A DNA stretch of 64,000 nt from Hwanghaeella grinnelliae (GTDB lineage: Bacteria > Pseudomonadota > Alphaproteobacteria > UBA8366 > Aestuariispiraceae): NCBI RefSeq assembly GCF_004005845.1, contig NZ_SADE01000001.1, positions 1,612,001-1,676,000 on the forward strand, written 5' to 3'. Under the pieces are notes generated by a model. It ran no database searches. It worked only from the letters and a program-made list of their open reading frames with translations, and was not told the origin of the DNA. Both the position numbers and the translations under genes were made by a program. The first letter of the stretch is position 1. Each line of letters starts with the position of its first letter. Positions 50,642-59,665 of this stretch are shown piece by piece.

Positions 50642-51439
50642 TCAATCCCGATAACTGGTATCGATCTTGTCGAGCTTGCGCATCAATGCCGCGAATTCGA
50701 CCGCGCCGACGCCTTCATTGGTTTCACGTTCGGAGAAGGCGTCCATGTCCCGGCCGCTGCGCGCGGAAACTTCGGGCGGGATGACGGCCATCGTTCCCGC
50801 GGACCCTGCATCGACCTGGATTTGGCAGGCGCGTTCCAGACGATAGAGGCGCAGGAAGGTCTCCGGGATCGATTGTCCCACGGTCAGGATGCCGTGGTTG
50901 CGCAGGATCATCGCGCGCTTGTCCCCCAGATTGGCCAGCAGGCGTTCCCGTTCGTCCAGATACAGGCTGACGCCCTCATAGTCGTGATAGGCGATCCGGT
51001 CGTGGAAGGCGGTCGACATCATGCTGATCTGTTGCAGGCCTTCCTGTGTGCCCGCGACGGCCATACCCGCCCTGGTATGGGTGTGCATCACGCATTTATT
51101 CACCGACTTGGCCATATGGATCGCGGAATGGATGACGAAGCCGGCATAGTTCACCGGATGATCGCTGTGCCCGATGATGTTGCCGTCCAGGTCAATCTTC
51201 ACAAGATTGGATGCGGTCACCTCGTCATAATTCAGGCCATAGGGATTGATCAGGAAATGGCTTTCGTCCCCCGGCAGCTTGTAGGTCAGGTGCCCGTAGA
51301 TCAGTTCCGTCCAACCGAAATAGTCCACCAAGCGGTAGGCGGCGGCGAGTTGAATGCGCGCGACCCGTTCATGCTCCTCGGGTGAGGTGTGGGCAAAAGT
51401 CGTGACCGTATCGATCCGTTGAGGCGACGATTGGGACAT
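50642..51439 (-). CDS. Class II aldolase/adducin family protein
   Basis: A 265-residue protein of the fuculose-aldolase fold. Motifs are ELIYGHLTYKLPGDESHFLINPYG, the metal histidines in KCVMHTHTRAGMAVAG, and MILRNHGILTVGQSIPETFLRLY. Members act as aldolases or decarboxylases. The substrate is not evident. It stands alone between the transporter and sterol-desaturase genes. Confidence 0.88.
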   Translation of the reverse strand: MSQSSPQRIDTVTTFAHTSPEEHERVARIQLAAAYRLVDYFGWTELIYGHLTYKLPGDESHFLINPYGLNYDEVTASNLVKIDLDGNIIGHSDHPVNYAGFVIHSAIHMAKSVNKCVMHTHTRAGMAVAGTQEGLQQISMMSTAFHDRIAYHDYEGVSLYLDERERLLANLGDKRAMILRNHGILTVGQSIPETFLRLYRLERACQIQVDAGSAGTMAVIPPEVSARSGRDMDAFSERETNEGVGAVEFAALMRKLDKIDTSYRD

Positions 51440-51614
51440 TTTTCCGTTTCCATCCGCTATGACGACCAGCCCCTTTTTGGGCCGTTCTTTTCACGAATGG
51501 TACAGCAAAGCCGATTACCGGTGAACCACGCGCGGTGACGAATGCCGGAAAGTCACTTGGTCCGAGGGGGAAGAAGCACATCCATCGCCGTCTATCCGAC
51601 CCAAAATCGGCCCA

Positions 51615-52508
51615 TCATTCGGCCGGAATGGAGTCGGGTGCCGATGCTTTTTGTTTCTTGAACGGATGGATGACCTGCTGAATGAAGCTCGGCGGCATGT
51701 ATTCCTTGATGCCGATATCCGCTGGCGGCCGGTATTTGCCGCGGAAATAGGTGCCGAACAACTGGTCGAAGATCATCAGGTTCTCACCGTAGTTCTTGTT
51801 GCCTTCGTCCAGGTTCTTGGAGTGGTGCCAGCGATGCAGTTCGGGTGTGTTGAAAATCAGGCTCAGGAAACCGAACCGCATTTCCACATTGCAATGGGTC
51901 AGGATGCCGATGAAGGCGGTGATCGCGCTGACCCATTTGAAGATATCGACCGGCGCGCCGACAAGGAACAGCAGCGGCTGACTCAGGATGATGCTGGCGC
52001 CTGTGTCGAAGAAGTGGAAGCGGCCGGTATTGATAATGGTCAGGCGCGGCGCGCTGTGGTGAATGGCGTGGAATTTCCAAAGCCATCCCCATTCGTGACC
52101 CAGCCTGTGCGCGCAATACAGGCCCGCTTCGGCGATCACGAGTCCCAGAACCACTTGCGCGGCCATTGGCCAGTCGGACGGCCAGATCGGGCTCGATTCC
52201 GACACGAAAGCTTCCGCAGCGCCGAAAACGGTGCCGACGATTACCAATACCTGAACGATCCCCTTATTGAAGAAGGTGTGCAGCAAATCGGCCGGAATCT
52301 GTCCGTCATTCGGCAGCCAGGTTTTTTCGAACGGGCGGGCGCGTTCCAGGAAAAACAGGGAAACGGCCAATGTCAGGTAGAGCAGGTTGAACCAGATGAA
52401 CGGGCTTTCCTGCTGCATCGCCCAATAGTTCGCGGCGATGCAGGCCGACAGGATGACTGGCCACAGCAAATAGGATACGGCGGTGGAGGTAGCCGTTCGG
52501 ACGCTCAT
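51615..52508 (-). CDS. Sterol desaturase/fatty acid hydroxylase family protein
   Basis: A 297-residue membrane protein with four to five hydrophobic segments and the di-iron histidine boxes HRLGHE, HAIHH and HRWHH (in LYCAHRLGHEWGWLWKFHAIHHSAPRL and ELHRWHHSKN). This superfamily hydroxylates or desaturates lipids and carotenoids. ATG 52508 is chosen; a GTG five codons earlier is possible. No partner genes indicate the substrate. Confidence 0.88.
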   Translation of the reverse strand: MSVRTATSTAVSYLLWPVILSACIAANYWAMQQESPFIWFNLLYLTLAVSLFFLERARPFEKTWLPNDGQIPADLLHTFFNKGIVQVLVIVGTVFGAAEAFVSESSPIWPSDWPMAAQVVLGLVIAEAGLYCAHRLGHEWGWLWKFHAIHHSAPRLTIINTGRFHFFDTGASIILSQPLLFLVGAPVDIFKWVSAITAFIGILTHCNVEMRFGFLSLIFNTPELHRWHHSKNLDEGNKNYGENLMIFDQLFGTYFRGKYRPPADIGIKEYMPPSFIQQVIHPFKKQKASAPDSIPAE

Positions 52509-52746
52509 TCGGGGGGTCCCCACAGTTCTTCAGGTTCTGATCAAGTAATGCTTATGGCCTGTATAGGTGATTTTCCGCAAGGGGGTAAGGGTGCGTCCAA
52601 TTCTTCTTGCGCCGCCGACTGTTCGACCGGCAATTGGCGGCGAATTGATATGAAATACTGGCGCTATCCTTGCGAAACCGTGTAGTCCTTCCATTAGCGT
52701 TTGGTTCGCGTCATTTCGCGGGTTACCGCAAGCCTGGGAGGGTTCA

Positions 52747-53394
52747 GTGCTTATATCGGGACAGGTACGGTTCTTGGCCGTTGCCATTTTGGCGGTCATG
52801 CTGGTCACGGCTGGTTCGGTTGCACGTGCGAATGATCGCGCTGGCGCCACGGAAGTGGTCGAGCATTTCCAGAACGGTTTGCTGTATACGCTGCTTCATC
52901 AGCGCGAAATGGACTATGACACCCGCATCCAGGCCCTTGAAGCGCTGATAGCGGAGACTTTCGATGTCGAGCGCGTGGCGCGCAAGGTCATCGGTGGTGA
53001 GCGGTTCCACGAATTATCCGTTTCCGAACAGCGGCGCTATCAGACCCTTTTCACGCGCTATGTGGTCGCGACCCAGTCCCGTAGGCTTGGATCGTTGGAG
53101 GGCAAGGACTTCGTCCCGCTCGGCCGGCGATACGGACCCAACGGCACCGTCGTCGTCGATGTATCCTTTCGCGAACAGGGGCGGGAGATTACCACCGTCG
53201 CTTATATCCTGCTGCCGACCGGCAAGGGCTGGCGGATTGTGGATGTCATCATTGATGGTGGCGTCAGCGAATTGACTTTGCGGCGGTCGGAATTCTCCTC
53301 CGTCGTGCGCGCGAAGGGTGTCGATGGGTTGATGGCTGCCCTGGATGAGAAAATTGGCGAATTGGCGCGCGCGGGGGGCCGTCGGACCTATTGA
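52747..53394 (+). CDS. MlaC/Ttg2D-family periplasmic phospholipid-binding protein
   Basis: A 215-residue exported protein. The signal sequence is FLAVAILAVMLVTAGSVARA. The family pattern follows: LIAETFDVERVARKVIGGERFHELSVSEQRRYQTLFTRYV and AYILLPTGKGWRIVDVIIDGGVSELTLRRSEFSSVV. MlaC carries phospholipids between outer and inner membrane complexes. The MlaD, E, F and B partners are not adjacent. The GTG start at 52747 has GGGAGG upstream. Confidence 0.85.
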   Translation: MLISGQVRFLAVAILAVMLVTAGSVARANDRAGATEVVEHFQNGLLYTLLHQREMDYDTRIQALEALIAETFDVERVARKVIGGERFHELSVSEQRRYQTLFTRYVVATQSRRLGSLEGKDFVPLGRRYGPNGTVVVDVSFREQGREITTVAYILLPTGKGWRIVDVIIDGGVSELTLRRSEFSSVVRAKGVDGLMAALDEKIGELARAGGRRTY

Positions 53395-53432
53395 CCGACC
53401 CCTTGATCCACCTTTGTTTCAGCCTGGGGCCA

Positions 53433-54014
53433 TCATTCGGGGCCGAACAAGGCGCCGACATCCGTCAGTGCCAGTATACCCATCACGGCGAATATGACCG
53501 CCGCGATCGCATGGGCGGCTTTCATGGGAATCTTGGTGGCTGCGGCTTTTCCGATTAGGACGACGGGGACGTTCGCCAGCATCATGCCCATGGTTGTGCC
53601 TGCGGTGACGGCGATGAGGGCATCGAACCGGGCCGCGAGCGCAATTGTAGCGATTTGCGTCTTGTCGCCCATCTCTGCCAGAAAGAACACGACCAGGGTC
53701 GCCAGGAACGGCCCATAACGGCGCGGTGTTTTCGTCTCGTCGTCATCGACCTTGTCAGGGATCATCACCCAGACCGCCATGGCCAGGAAGGACAGTCCGA
53801 GCGCCCTGCGTAAAATGTCGGGCCCCAGAACGTCTGCCACCAGCACTCCCAGCGAGGCGGCTAGCGCATGGTTCGCGATGGTCGCGATCAGGATGCCCAG
53901 AATGATGGGCAACGGCGCGCGGTACCGCGCCGCGAGCACCAGTGCTAGCAATTGCGTCTTGTCGCCGATTTCGGCCACTGCGACGACACCGGTCGATATA
54001 AGGAAAGATTCCAT
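53433..54014 (-). CDS. TMEM165/GDT1 (UPF0016) family manganese exporter
   Basis: A 193-residue membrane protein with six helices in two repeats, each with the metal-binding ExGDKT signature (VVAVAEIGDKTQLLALVLAARY and VVFFLAEMGDKTQIATIALAARF). Bacterial relatives (MneA type) export Mn(II). ATG 54014 is the start; an open frame continues upstream only because the leader has no stop, and that DNA is a riboswitch. The yybP-ykoY element in the leader supports manganese-induced expression. It converges on the mlaC-like gene. Confidence 0.88.
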   Translation of the reverse strand: MESFLISTGVVAVAEIGDKTQLLALVLAARYRAPLPIILGILIATIANHALAASLGVLVADVLGPDILRRALGLSFLAMAVWVMIPDKVDDDETKTPRRYGPFLATLVVFFLAEMGDKTQIATIALAARFDALIAVTAGTTMGMMLANVPVVLIGKAAATKIPMKAAHAIAAVIFAVMGILALTDVGALFGPE

Positions 54015-54081
54015 GAAAAACCCTGGGAAACAGACACTCGAGGCAGGCGGACAAACCAATGGCCGGACCGCCCGCCCAGCC

Positions 54082-54235
54082 CCTTTGAGACAGCAGCCGC
54101 AGCCAAAGGTCTCGCCAAGCGCTCTATCGGTAAACCGACGGGCTGAATACGCCACGGGTTCGGGACCATGGTCCAATACCCGAGTCTGTTGACGCATCCC
54201 CTTCTCAAAACGGAAGGCGGCTACTCCCCAATGAC
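54082..54235 (-). ncRNA. yybP-ykoY manganese riboswitch
   Basis: In the transcript direction the leader of the GDT1 gene contains the class hallmarks in order: GGGGAGTAG (54229-54221), GTCAACAGACTCG (ending 54181) and GGCGAGACCTTTGG (54116-54103). These form the conserved Mn-sensing loops of the yybP-ykoY family. Downstream, GAGAC (54113-54109) can pair with GTCTC (54091-54087), while CCTTTG (54109-54104) can instead pair with CAAAGG (54087-54082). The two pairings exclude each other and look like the switch. The P1 stem was not drawn with certainty. Confidence 0.82.
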
Positions 54236-54448
54236 ACGGGGAATTTAGGCAGCGGCGGTGTGACAAGCAACCGTCATTCGCGTTCCGTAAATTACGCTCA
54301 GTACAATCCTTTACCGTCACAACTTCCTTGACCACCGTGCCGCTTGGCGCGCGGTTTTGCGCGGGGTATAGCGCGACGGTAGAACAATAGTCGGTTGCAT
54401 GACGCGAAAACCGCCATGGTTGGAAACCGACGGGCTGGGGAAACGACG

Positions 54449-55726
54449 ATGTCAGTGAAGAACGGTGCTTCAACCGATAGTTCGGCGGGCGGCAGCACGG
54501 GTAGCCTGCGTGCCGTCCTGGCCTTTTCGCTGGGATGTACTTTCTTCGCCTATGCTTTCGTCCAACGCGTCGCCCCCAGTGTCATGGTGGACGAGTTGAT
54601 GCGGGACTTCGCCGTCGGTGGCGCGCTGCTGGGCAACCTGTCGGCTTTTTACTTCTATGCCTATGCGGGCATTCAAATTCCCGTCGGGATCATGATGGAC
54701 CGCTTCGGGCCGCGTAGGTTGCTGACTTTCACCCTGCTTCTTTGCGTCGTCGGCAGCACGCTCTTTGCTTTCAGTGACACACTCGCCTCCGCCTCGATCG
54801 CCCGTGCGATTATCGGGGGCAGCGTCGCCTTCGGATTTGTCGGCACGATGACCATTGCCGCGCAACAGTTCTCCCCGAAACGCTTCGCCCTTTGCGTCGG
54901 GATATTGCAGGGCATCGGCATGGTCGGCGCGGTTTTGGGACAGGCACCCTATCGCGTGTTGCTCGACGTCACCGGTTGGCGTGAGGCTCTGCTTTGGACC
55001 GGTGGCGCGGCGGCGGTTCTCGCTCTTGCGATCTGGATCACGGTTCGGGACGGTGAACGCCATACCGGCGGCGGGGCGCGGCTGCTGGACGGAATCCGCT
55101 TTGCACTTCGAAATCGGGAGACTTGGCTGAACGCGGTGGTGGGGTTGTCCTTGACGGCGCCGATGCTCGCTTTCGCCGGTTTGTGGGCGGTGCCGTATCT
55201 GACCACGATCTACCAAATCCCCACGCGGGAGGCCGGTGCCCTAGCCTCCATGCTGTTCATCGGTTGGGGAGTCGCGTCGCCGTTCGTCGGCGGCTTATCG
55301 GACAAGATTGGGCGGCGAAAGCCGCTGGTCATCGCAGGGGTTTTGATGTCCATGTCCGGATTGGCACTTGTCGGCCTGGTTCCCGGACTGCCCGTCCCCT
55401 TGCTTTACGTGATCTTTTTCCTGACCGGTGTGGGGGGCTGCACGATGATCCTGGCCTTCGCGCTGTGTCGGGAGACGACCCCCCTTTGGGCGCGCGGCGC
55501 GGCGCTGGGCGTGGTCAACGGTGCCGTCACGGGAAGTGGCGCTTTGTTTCAACCGATGCTGGGCTGGATCCTCGACAGCCATTGGCAAGGCGTGGAAGTG
55601 GCCGGCGCGCGGATCTATACGGCGGATGGGTACCAAGCTGCGATCCTGGCCCTTGTCGCGACCAACGCGGTCGGCCTCGTGGCGGCGCTCTGCCTCCGGG
55701 AAACACGCGGTCAGCAATTGGCCTGA
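54449..55726 (+). CDS. MFS transporter
   Basis: A 425-residue protein with 12 predicted helices. It carries the MFS A-motif-like GIMMDRFGPRRLL after TM2 and a second copy GGLSDKIGRRKPL after TM8. The N-terminal about 20 residues are Ser/Gly-rich. It belongs to the sugar-phosphate/nitrate-porter-like MFS group. The substrate is unknown. The stop codon lies in a 13-bp tandem repeat. Confidence 0.88.
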   Translation: MSVKNGASTDSSAGGSTGSLRAVLAFSLGCTFFAYAFVQRVAPSVMVDELMRDFAVGGALLGNLSAFYFYAYAGIQIPVGIMMDRFGPRRLLTFTLLLCVVGSTLFAFSDTLASASIARAIIGGSVAFGFVGTMTIAAQQFSPKRFALCVGILQGIGMVGAVLGQAPYRVLLDVTGWREALLWTGGAAAVLALAIWITVRDGERHTGGGARLLDGIRFALRNRETWLNAVVGLSLTAPMLAFAGLWAVPYLTTIYQIPTREAGALASMLFIGWGVASPFVGGLSDKIGRRKPLVIAGVLMSMSGLALVGLVPGLPVPLLYVIFFLTGVGGCTMILAFALCRETTPLWARGAALGVVNGAVTGSGALFQPMLGWILDSHWQGVEVAGARIYTADGYQAAILALVATNAVGLVAALCLRETRGQQLA

Positions 55727-55752
55727 CGGATTGGCCTGACGGTTTGGCCTGG
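55718..55752 (+). repeat. 13-bp tandem repeat over the MFS stop codon
   Basis: TTGGCCTGACGGN at 55718-55730 and 55731-55743, followed by a partial third copy to 55752. The first copy contains the TGA stop of the MFS gene and the second supplies another TGA. It looks like a slippage duplication. Confidence 0.7.
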
Positions 55753-55852
55753 TGAATAAAGGCGGCAGGGCTGGAATCCTGCGGCGCAGTGTGCCAAAAC
55801 CCCGCAGCGTTTACCGCCGATAGATTATACCCAACAAGACCGGAACAGCCGC

Positions 55853-56566
55853 GTGGCCACATCGTCAACAGAACCGTCCTCACAATCCGCGCCGGGCGCC
55901 GCGGGACAATCAAATGAACCGATTGTCCTGGCCGTGCCGAAAGGGCGGATTTTGAAGGAGTTGCGTCCCTTGCTGAGCAAGGCCGGGATCGAGCCGGAAC
56001 CGGCCTTCGACGACCCGTCCGCGCGTCAGCTCACCTTCGGGACGAACATCCCGCATTTCAGCATCATCCGCGTGCGCAGTTTCGACGTAGCGACCTTCGT
56101 CGCTTTCGGCGCCGCCCATCTGGGCGTTGCCGGTAACGACGTATTGATGGAATTCGACTATTCCGAACTGTATGCCCCGGTGGACCTGAATATCGGCCAT
56201 TGCCGTCTTTCTGTCGCGGAGCCGGAAGAGATGATCGGCAGTGACGATCCCAGCCGGTGGAGTCATATCCGTATCGCGACCAAATACCCGGGCGTGACGC
56301 GAAAGCATTTTTCGGCCCGTGGCGTGCAGGCGGAATGCATCAAGCTGAATGGGGCTATGGAATTGGCGCCGGGCATGGGATTGTGCCGCCGCATCGTCGA
56401 TTTGGTATCGACCGGCAAGACGTTGAAGGACAACGGTCTGGTGGAAATTGAGAAGATCGCCGATGTGACCAGCCGCCTAATCGTGAATCGCGCCGCGTTG
56501 AAGACCCGCCCGACGGAAATGACGCCCTGGATCGACCGCTTCCGGGAGGTCGCCAATGCCGCGTAA
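55853..56566 (+). CDS. hisG: ATP phosphoribosyltransferase, short form
   Basis: A 237-residue catalytic subunit. The motifs are [22 protein letters not shown], the substrate stretch [19 protein letters not shown] and [15 protein letters not shown], and the PRPP loop [21 protein letters not shown]. The short form lacks the C-terminal regulatory domain and normally needs HisZ, which is not in the window. It performs the first step of histidine synthesis. The GTG start gives a 20-residue Ser/Gly/Ala-rich leader. It overlaps hisD by 11 bp. Confidence 0.93.
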   Translation: MATSSTEPSSQSAPGAAGQSNEPIVLAVPKGRILKELRPLLSKAGIEPEPAFDDPSARQLTFGTNIPHFSIIRVRSFDVATFVAFGAAHLGVAGNDVLMEFDYSELYAPVDLNIGHCRLSVAEPEEMIGSDDPSRWSHIRIATKYPGVTRKHFSARGVQAECIKLNGAMELAPGMGLCRRIVDLVSTGKTLKDNGLVEIEKIADVTSRLIVNRAALKTRPTEMTPWIDRFREVANAA

Positions 56567-57854
56567 ATTGGACGCCGGCGCGCCGGGGTTCGAAAAGGAC
56601 TTCGACACTTTCCTTAATTCCAAGCGCGAGATGGAAGAAGACGTCGATCAGGCGGTCGCCGCCATCTTGAAAGATGTGCGGGAACGAGGCGACGAGGCTG
56701 TCGTCGAATATACCAACCGGTTCGACCGCGTATCCTTCACGACCGACGATATTCTGCTGCCGAAGGCGCGGATCGCCGAGGAAGCCGCGAAATGCGACCC
56801 GGCGACCGTGGCGGCGCTGCAAGTGGCCGCAAAGCGGATCGCGTCCTATCACGAACGGATGCTGCCGGAGTCTTTCGAATATACCGATGAGATTGGGGTT
56901 CGCCTCGGGTCGCGCTGGTCGGCGGTCGGTGCGGCGGGCCTCTACGTGCCCGGCGGTACGGCGGCCTATCCTAGTTCCGTTTTGATGAACGCGCTGCCGG
57001 CCAAGGTTGCTGGCGTGAAGCGGTTGGTCATGGTCGTGCCGACGCCGGATGGGGTGATCAATCCGCTGGTCATGGCGGCGGCGCAATTGGTCGGGGTAGA
57101 CGAAGTTTACCGGATCGGTGGGGCGCAGGCCGTGGGCGCATTGGCCTATGGCACGCAAAGCATCACGCAGGTGGACAAGATCGTCGGCCCCGGCAACGCC
57201 TTTGTCGCGGCCGCGAAACGCCGGGTTTTCGGCACGGTCGGGATCGATATGATCGCCGGCCCCTCGGAAATTCTGGTCGTGGCGGATGCTGAAAACGACC
57301 CGGACTGGATCGCGGTGGACCTGTTGTCCCAGGCCGAACACGATACCAGCGCGCAGTCGATCCTGATCACCGATGACGCGGGTTTCGCCGACGCGGTGGA
57401 AGCCGCGGTTATCCGTCGGCTCGAGACATTGCCGCGCAAGGATATCGCCGCGGCCAGTTGGGCGCAGCACGGCGCTGTCATCCTGGTGCCAAGTCTGGAC
57501 CACGCGGTGCCCCTGGTCGACAGGGTGGCGCCGGAACATTTGGAACTGGCGGTCGCGGACCCGGATACCCTGGCGGGCAAGATTTCCAATGCCGGGGCGA
57601 TCTTCTTGGGCCGGTATACGCCGGAAGCGATCGGCGATTACATCGCCGGCCCCAACCACGTCCTGCCGACATCGCGGAGCGCTCGATTCTCCAGCGGCCT
57701 GGGCGTGTTGGATTTCATGAAACGGACCTCTCTGGTCGCCTGCGACGCCGCCAGCCTCGCGGAAATCGGCGGTTCGGCGGTCGCTTTGGCGGAAGCCGAG
57801 GGGCTGCAGGCGCATGCGCGGTCTATCGACATTCGTTTGAATCGCGCTTCCTGA
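56556..57854 (+). CDS. hisD: Histidinol dehydrogenase
   Basis: A 432-residue enzyme with the family motifs [46 protein letters not shown], zinc ligands in [11 protein letters not shown] and catalytic Glu-His in APEHLEL, and [26 protein letters not shown]. It does the last two oxidations of histidine synthesis. The 11-bp overlap with hisG indicates coupled translation. Confidence 0.95.
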   Translation: MPRKLDAGAPGFEKDFDTFLNSKREMEEDVDQAVAAILKDVRERGDEAVVEYTNRFDRVSFTTDDILLPKARIAEEAAKCDPATVAALQVAAKRIASYHERMLPESFEYTDEIGVRLGSRWSAVGAAGLYVPGGTAAYPSSVLMNALPAKVAGVKRLVMVVPTPDGVINPLVMAAAQLVGVDEVYRIGGAQAVGALAYGTQSITQVDKIVGPGNAFVAAAKRRVFGTVGIDMIAGPSEILVVADAENDPDWIAVDLLSQAEHDTSAQSILITDDAGFADAVEAAVIRRLETLPRKDIAAASWAQHGAVILVPSLDHAVPLVDRVAPEHLELAVADPDTLAGKISNAGAIFLGRYTPEAIGDYIAGPNHVLPTSRSARFSSGLGVLDFMKRTSLVACDAASLAEIGGSAVALAEAEGLQAHARSIDIRLNRAS

Positions 57855-57957
57855 TAATCCTGTATAGGTTAGATGGGACAGAAGCCGGGCCGCGGCGGGG
57901 CGGGCCGGACGTTGGACTTGCGAGTTTCAGGCGGCGCCGGACGGGCGCATGCGTGCC

Positions 57958-57991
57958 GGGCTTGCGACTGAACAGGGCTTGCGACTGAACA
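57958..57991 (+). repeat. Exact 17-bp tandem duplication upstream of the UPF0262 gene
   Basis: GGGCTTGCGACTGAACA occurs at 57958-57974 and again at 57975-57991, ending 10 bp before the UPF0262 start and overlapping its ribosome-binding region (the trailing GGGG). It could alter spacing of the leader or be a recent slippage event. Confidence 0.75.
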
Positions 57992-58001
57992 GGGGAACGC
58001 C

Positions 58002-58493
58002 ATGACGGAGTTCGCGGAAACCGACCGTATTCTTGATCTGAAGCTGGACGAAAAGAACGTCATTCGCCGAAGCCGGGATATCGAGCATGAGCGTTCTGTC
58101 GCGATGTACGATCTTTTGGATCGAAACCGCTTCAAGCTGGTGGAGGGTCGAACTGGCCCCTATGTCGTCCATTTAGGTCTGGATGAAGACGGAAAACGCC
58201 TCGTCTTCACCATCAATGACGAAAAGGATGAGGAATTGCTGGAGCAGGGCAACCTGCACCTGACTCCCTTTCGGCGTATTATTCGCGACTATTTCCAAAT
58301 CTGCGAAAGCTATTACGACGCGATCAAGAAGCTGTCGCCCAGTCAGATCGAAACGATCGATATGGCGCGCCGTGGGCTGCATAACGAGGGATCAGATGTC
58401 CTTCGGGAGAGGTTGGAGCCCAAAATGGTAATGGACAAGGCGACGGCGCGGCGGTTGTTCACGCTGGTCTGCGTCCTGCACATTCGCGGCTGA
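58002..58493 (+). CDS. UPF0262 family protein
   Basis: A 163-residue protein matching UPF0262 by context and content: ILDLKLDEKNVIRRSRDIEHERSVAMYDLL, LHLTPFRRIIRDYFQICESYYDAIKKLSPSQIE and a C-terminal HNEGSDVLRERL. The family is conserved in Alphaproteobacteria beside hisD and of unknown function. The neighbours are hisD upstream and a phosphatase downstream. Confidence 0.88.
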   Translation: MTEFAETDRILDLKLDEKNVIRRSRDIEHERSVAMYDLLDRNRFKLVEGRTGPYVVHLGLDEDGKRLVFTINDEKDEELLEQGNLHLTPFRRIIRDYFQICESYYDAIKKLSPSQIETIDMARRGLHNEGSDVLRERLEPKMVMDKATARRLFTLVCVLHIRG

Positions 58494-58515
58494 GTCCACG
58501 GAAGGGCCGACGCGG

Positions 58516-58953
58516 ATGATGGTGGGGGATGAGATTCCGGATGCGGTATTGTTCTGCTGTACGCAGAACGCCGTCCGCTCACCCATGGCCGAAGGTATTC
58601 TGAAATCCTTGATGGGGACGAAAATCTATGTCGACTCCGTCGGCGCGCGTGAAGGCGAACCCGACGGGTTCATCACCGAAGTAATGGCGGAAATCGGCAT
58701 CGACGTTTCCAAGCATCGGCCGAAAAGCTTCGACATGCTGGAAGACAATTATTTCGATTTGATCATCGCCTTGTCGCCGGAAGCGCAGCACCATGCGGTG
58801 GAACTGACGCGTACGATGGCGTGCGACGTCGAATTCTGGAATACCTTCGATCCGACGATCGTGGAAGGCAATCGGGAAGTCCGGCTGGATGCGTACAGGC
58901 AGGTACGCGATCAATTAATGATGCGCATCAAGAAGCGCTTCGGGGTGGAGTAA
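58516..58953 (+). CDS. Low-molecular-weight protein-tyrosine-phosphatase-like / arsenate-reductase-like protein
   Basis: A 145-residue protein with the CX5R loop FCCTQNAVRSPMAEGILKSL and the later general-acid region EFWNTFDPTIVEGN (Asp). The conserved place between UPF0262 and maf is typical of alphaproteobacteria. It may be a phosphatase; resistance to arsenate is not indicated by nearby genes. Confidence 0.85.
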   Translation: MMVGDEIPDAVLFCCTQNAVRSPMAEGILKSLMGTKIYVDSVGAREGEPDGFITEVMAEIGIDVSKHRPKSFDMLEDNYFDLIIALSPEAQHHAVELTRTMACDVEFWNTFDPTIVEGNREVRLDAYRQVRDQLMMRIKKRFGVE

Positions 58954-58957
58954 CGCG

Positions 58958-59587
58958 GTGCAAGGCGAAAAAGTGACTGAAATTAAACCGCGTTTTGTTC
59001 TCGGCTCGGCCAGTCCGCGCCGATTGGACTTGCTGGCGCGATTGGGCCTGACGCCCGATGCGGTCGACCCGGCGGAAATCGACGAGACCCCGGAAAAGGA
59101 TGAACTGCCCGCGGCCTATGCGGCGCGCATGGCGGCGGAAAAGGCGCGTACGGTGGCGGCCCGTCATCCCGATGCCGTTGTGCTGGCGGCGGATACGGTC
59201 GTGGCCGTCGGGCGGCGCATTCTGCCCAAGGCGGAAGACCCGGTCACCGCGCGGGCCTGTCTGAAACTGCTGTCGGGTCGCCGTCACCGCGTCTTTGGCG
59301 GGGTGATGATCATCCGGCCCGTGGGCGCAATGGGCGCGATGGGCACGGGCGAACCCGCAGAACACGACCGTTTGGTGCAGACCACGGTCAGTTTCAAAAG
59401 GTTGGAGGCGCAGGAGGTCGACAGCTATATCGAGTCGGACGAATGGCGCGGCAAGGCGGGCGGTTATGCCATCCAGGGTCGGGCCGAGGGGCTGGTCCGG
59501 TTCGTCAGCGGATCCTACAGCAATATCGTGGGTCTGCCCTTGTTCGAAGTCCGGCAGATTCTGCGTCCTCTCGGTCTAATCGAATGA
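58958..59587 (+). CDS. maf: Maf-family nucleoside triphosphate pyrophosphatase
   Basis: A 209-residue enzyme with the Maf signature FVLGSASPRRLDLLARLGL, the catalytic Asp region VVLAADTVVAVGRRILPK, and SYIESDEWRGKAGGYAIQG. It hydrolyses non-canonical or excess NTPs such as dTTP/UTP. GTG 58958 is used; GTG 58973 is an alternative. infA, often found just before maf in this block, is absent. Confidence 0.92.
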   Translation: MQGEKVTEIKPRFVLGSASPRRLDLLARLGLTPDAVDPAEIDETPEKDELPAAYAARMAAEKARTVAARHPDAVVLAADTVVAVGRRILPKAEDPVTARACLKLLSGRRHRVFGGVMIIRPVGAMGAMGTGEPAEHDRLVQTTVSFKRLEAQEVDSYIESDEWRGKAGGYAIQGRAEGLVRFVSGSYSNIVGLPLFEVRQILRPLGLIE

Positions 59588-59665
59588 CCCGCGGGCTAAT
59601 TGATTGACCTGCGGGGCTGGGGTTGTATGTCTCCGTCCCCGAACCTCGAACCGACCGGAAACCGA

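Noticed and set aside
54015-54473. N-terminal extension of the GDT1 exporter
   Set aside because: This stretch contains the yybP-ykoY riboswitch elements and no coding signal; the start at 54014 fits the family length.
56355-57815. Long minus-strand frame (486 codons) opposite hisG/hisD
   Set aside because: hisG and hisD are certain on the other strand; the antisense frame has atypical composition and no motif.
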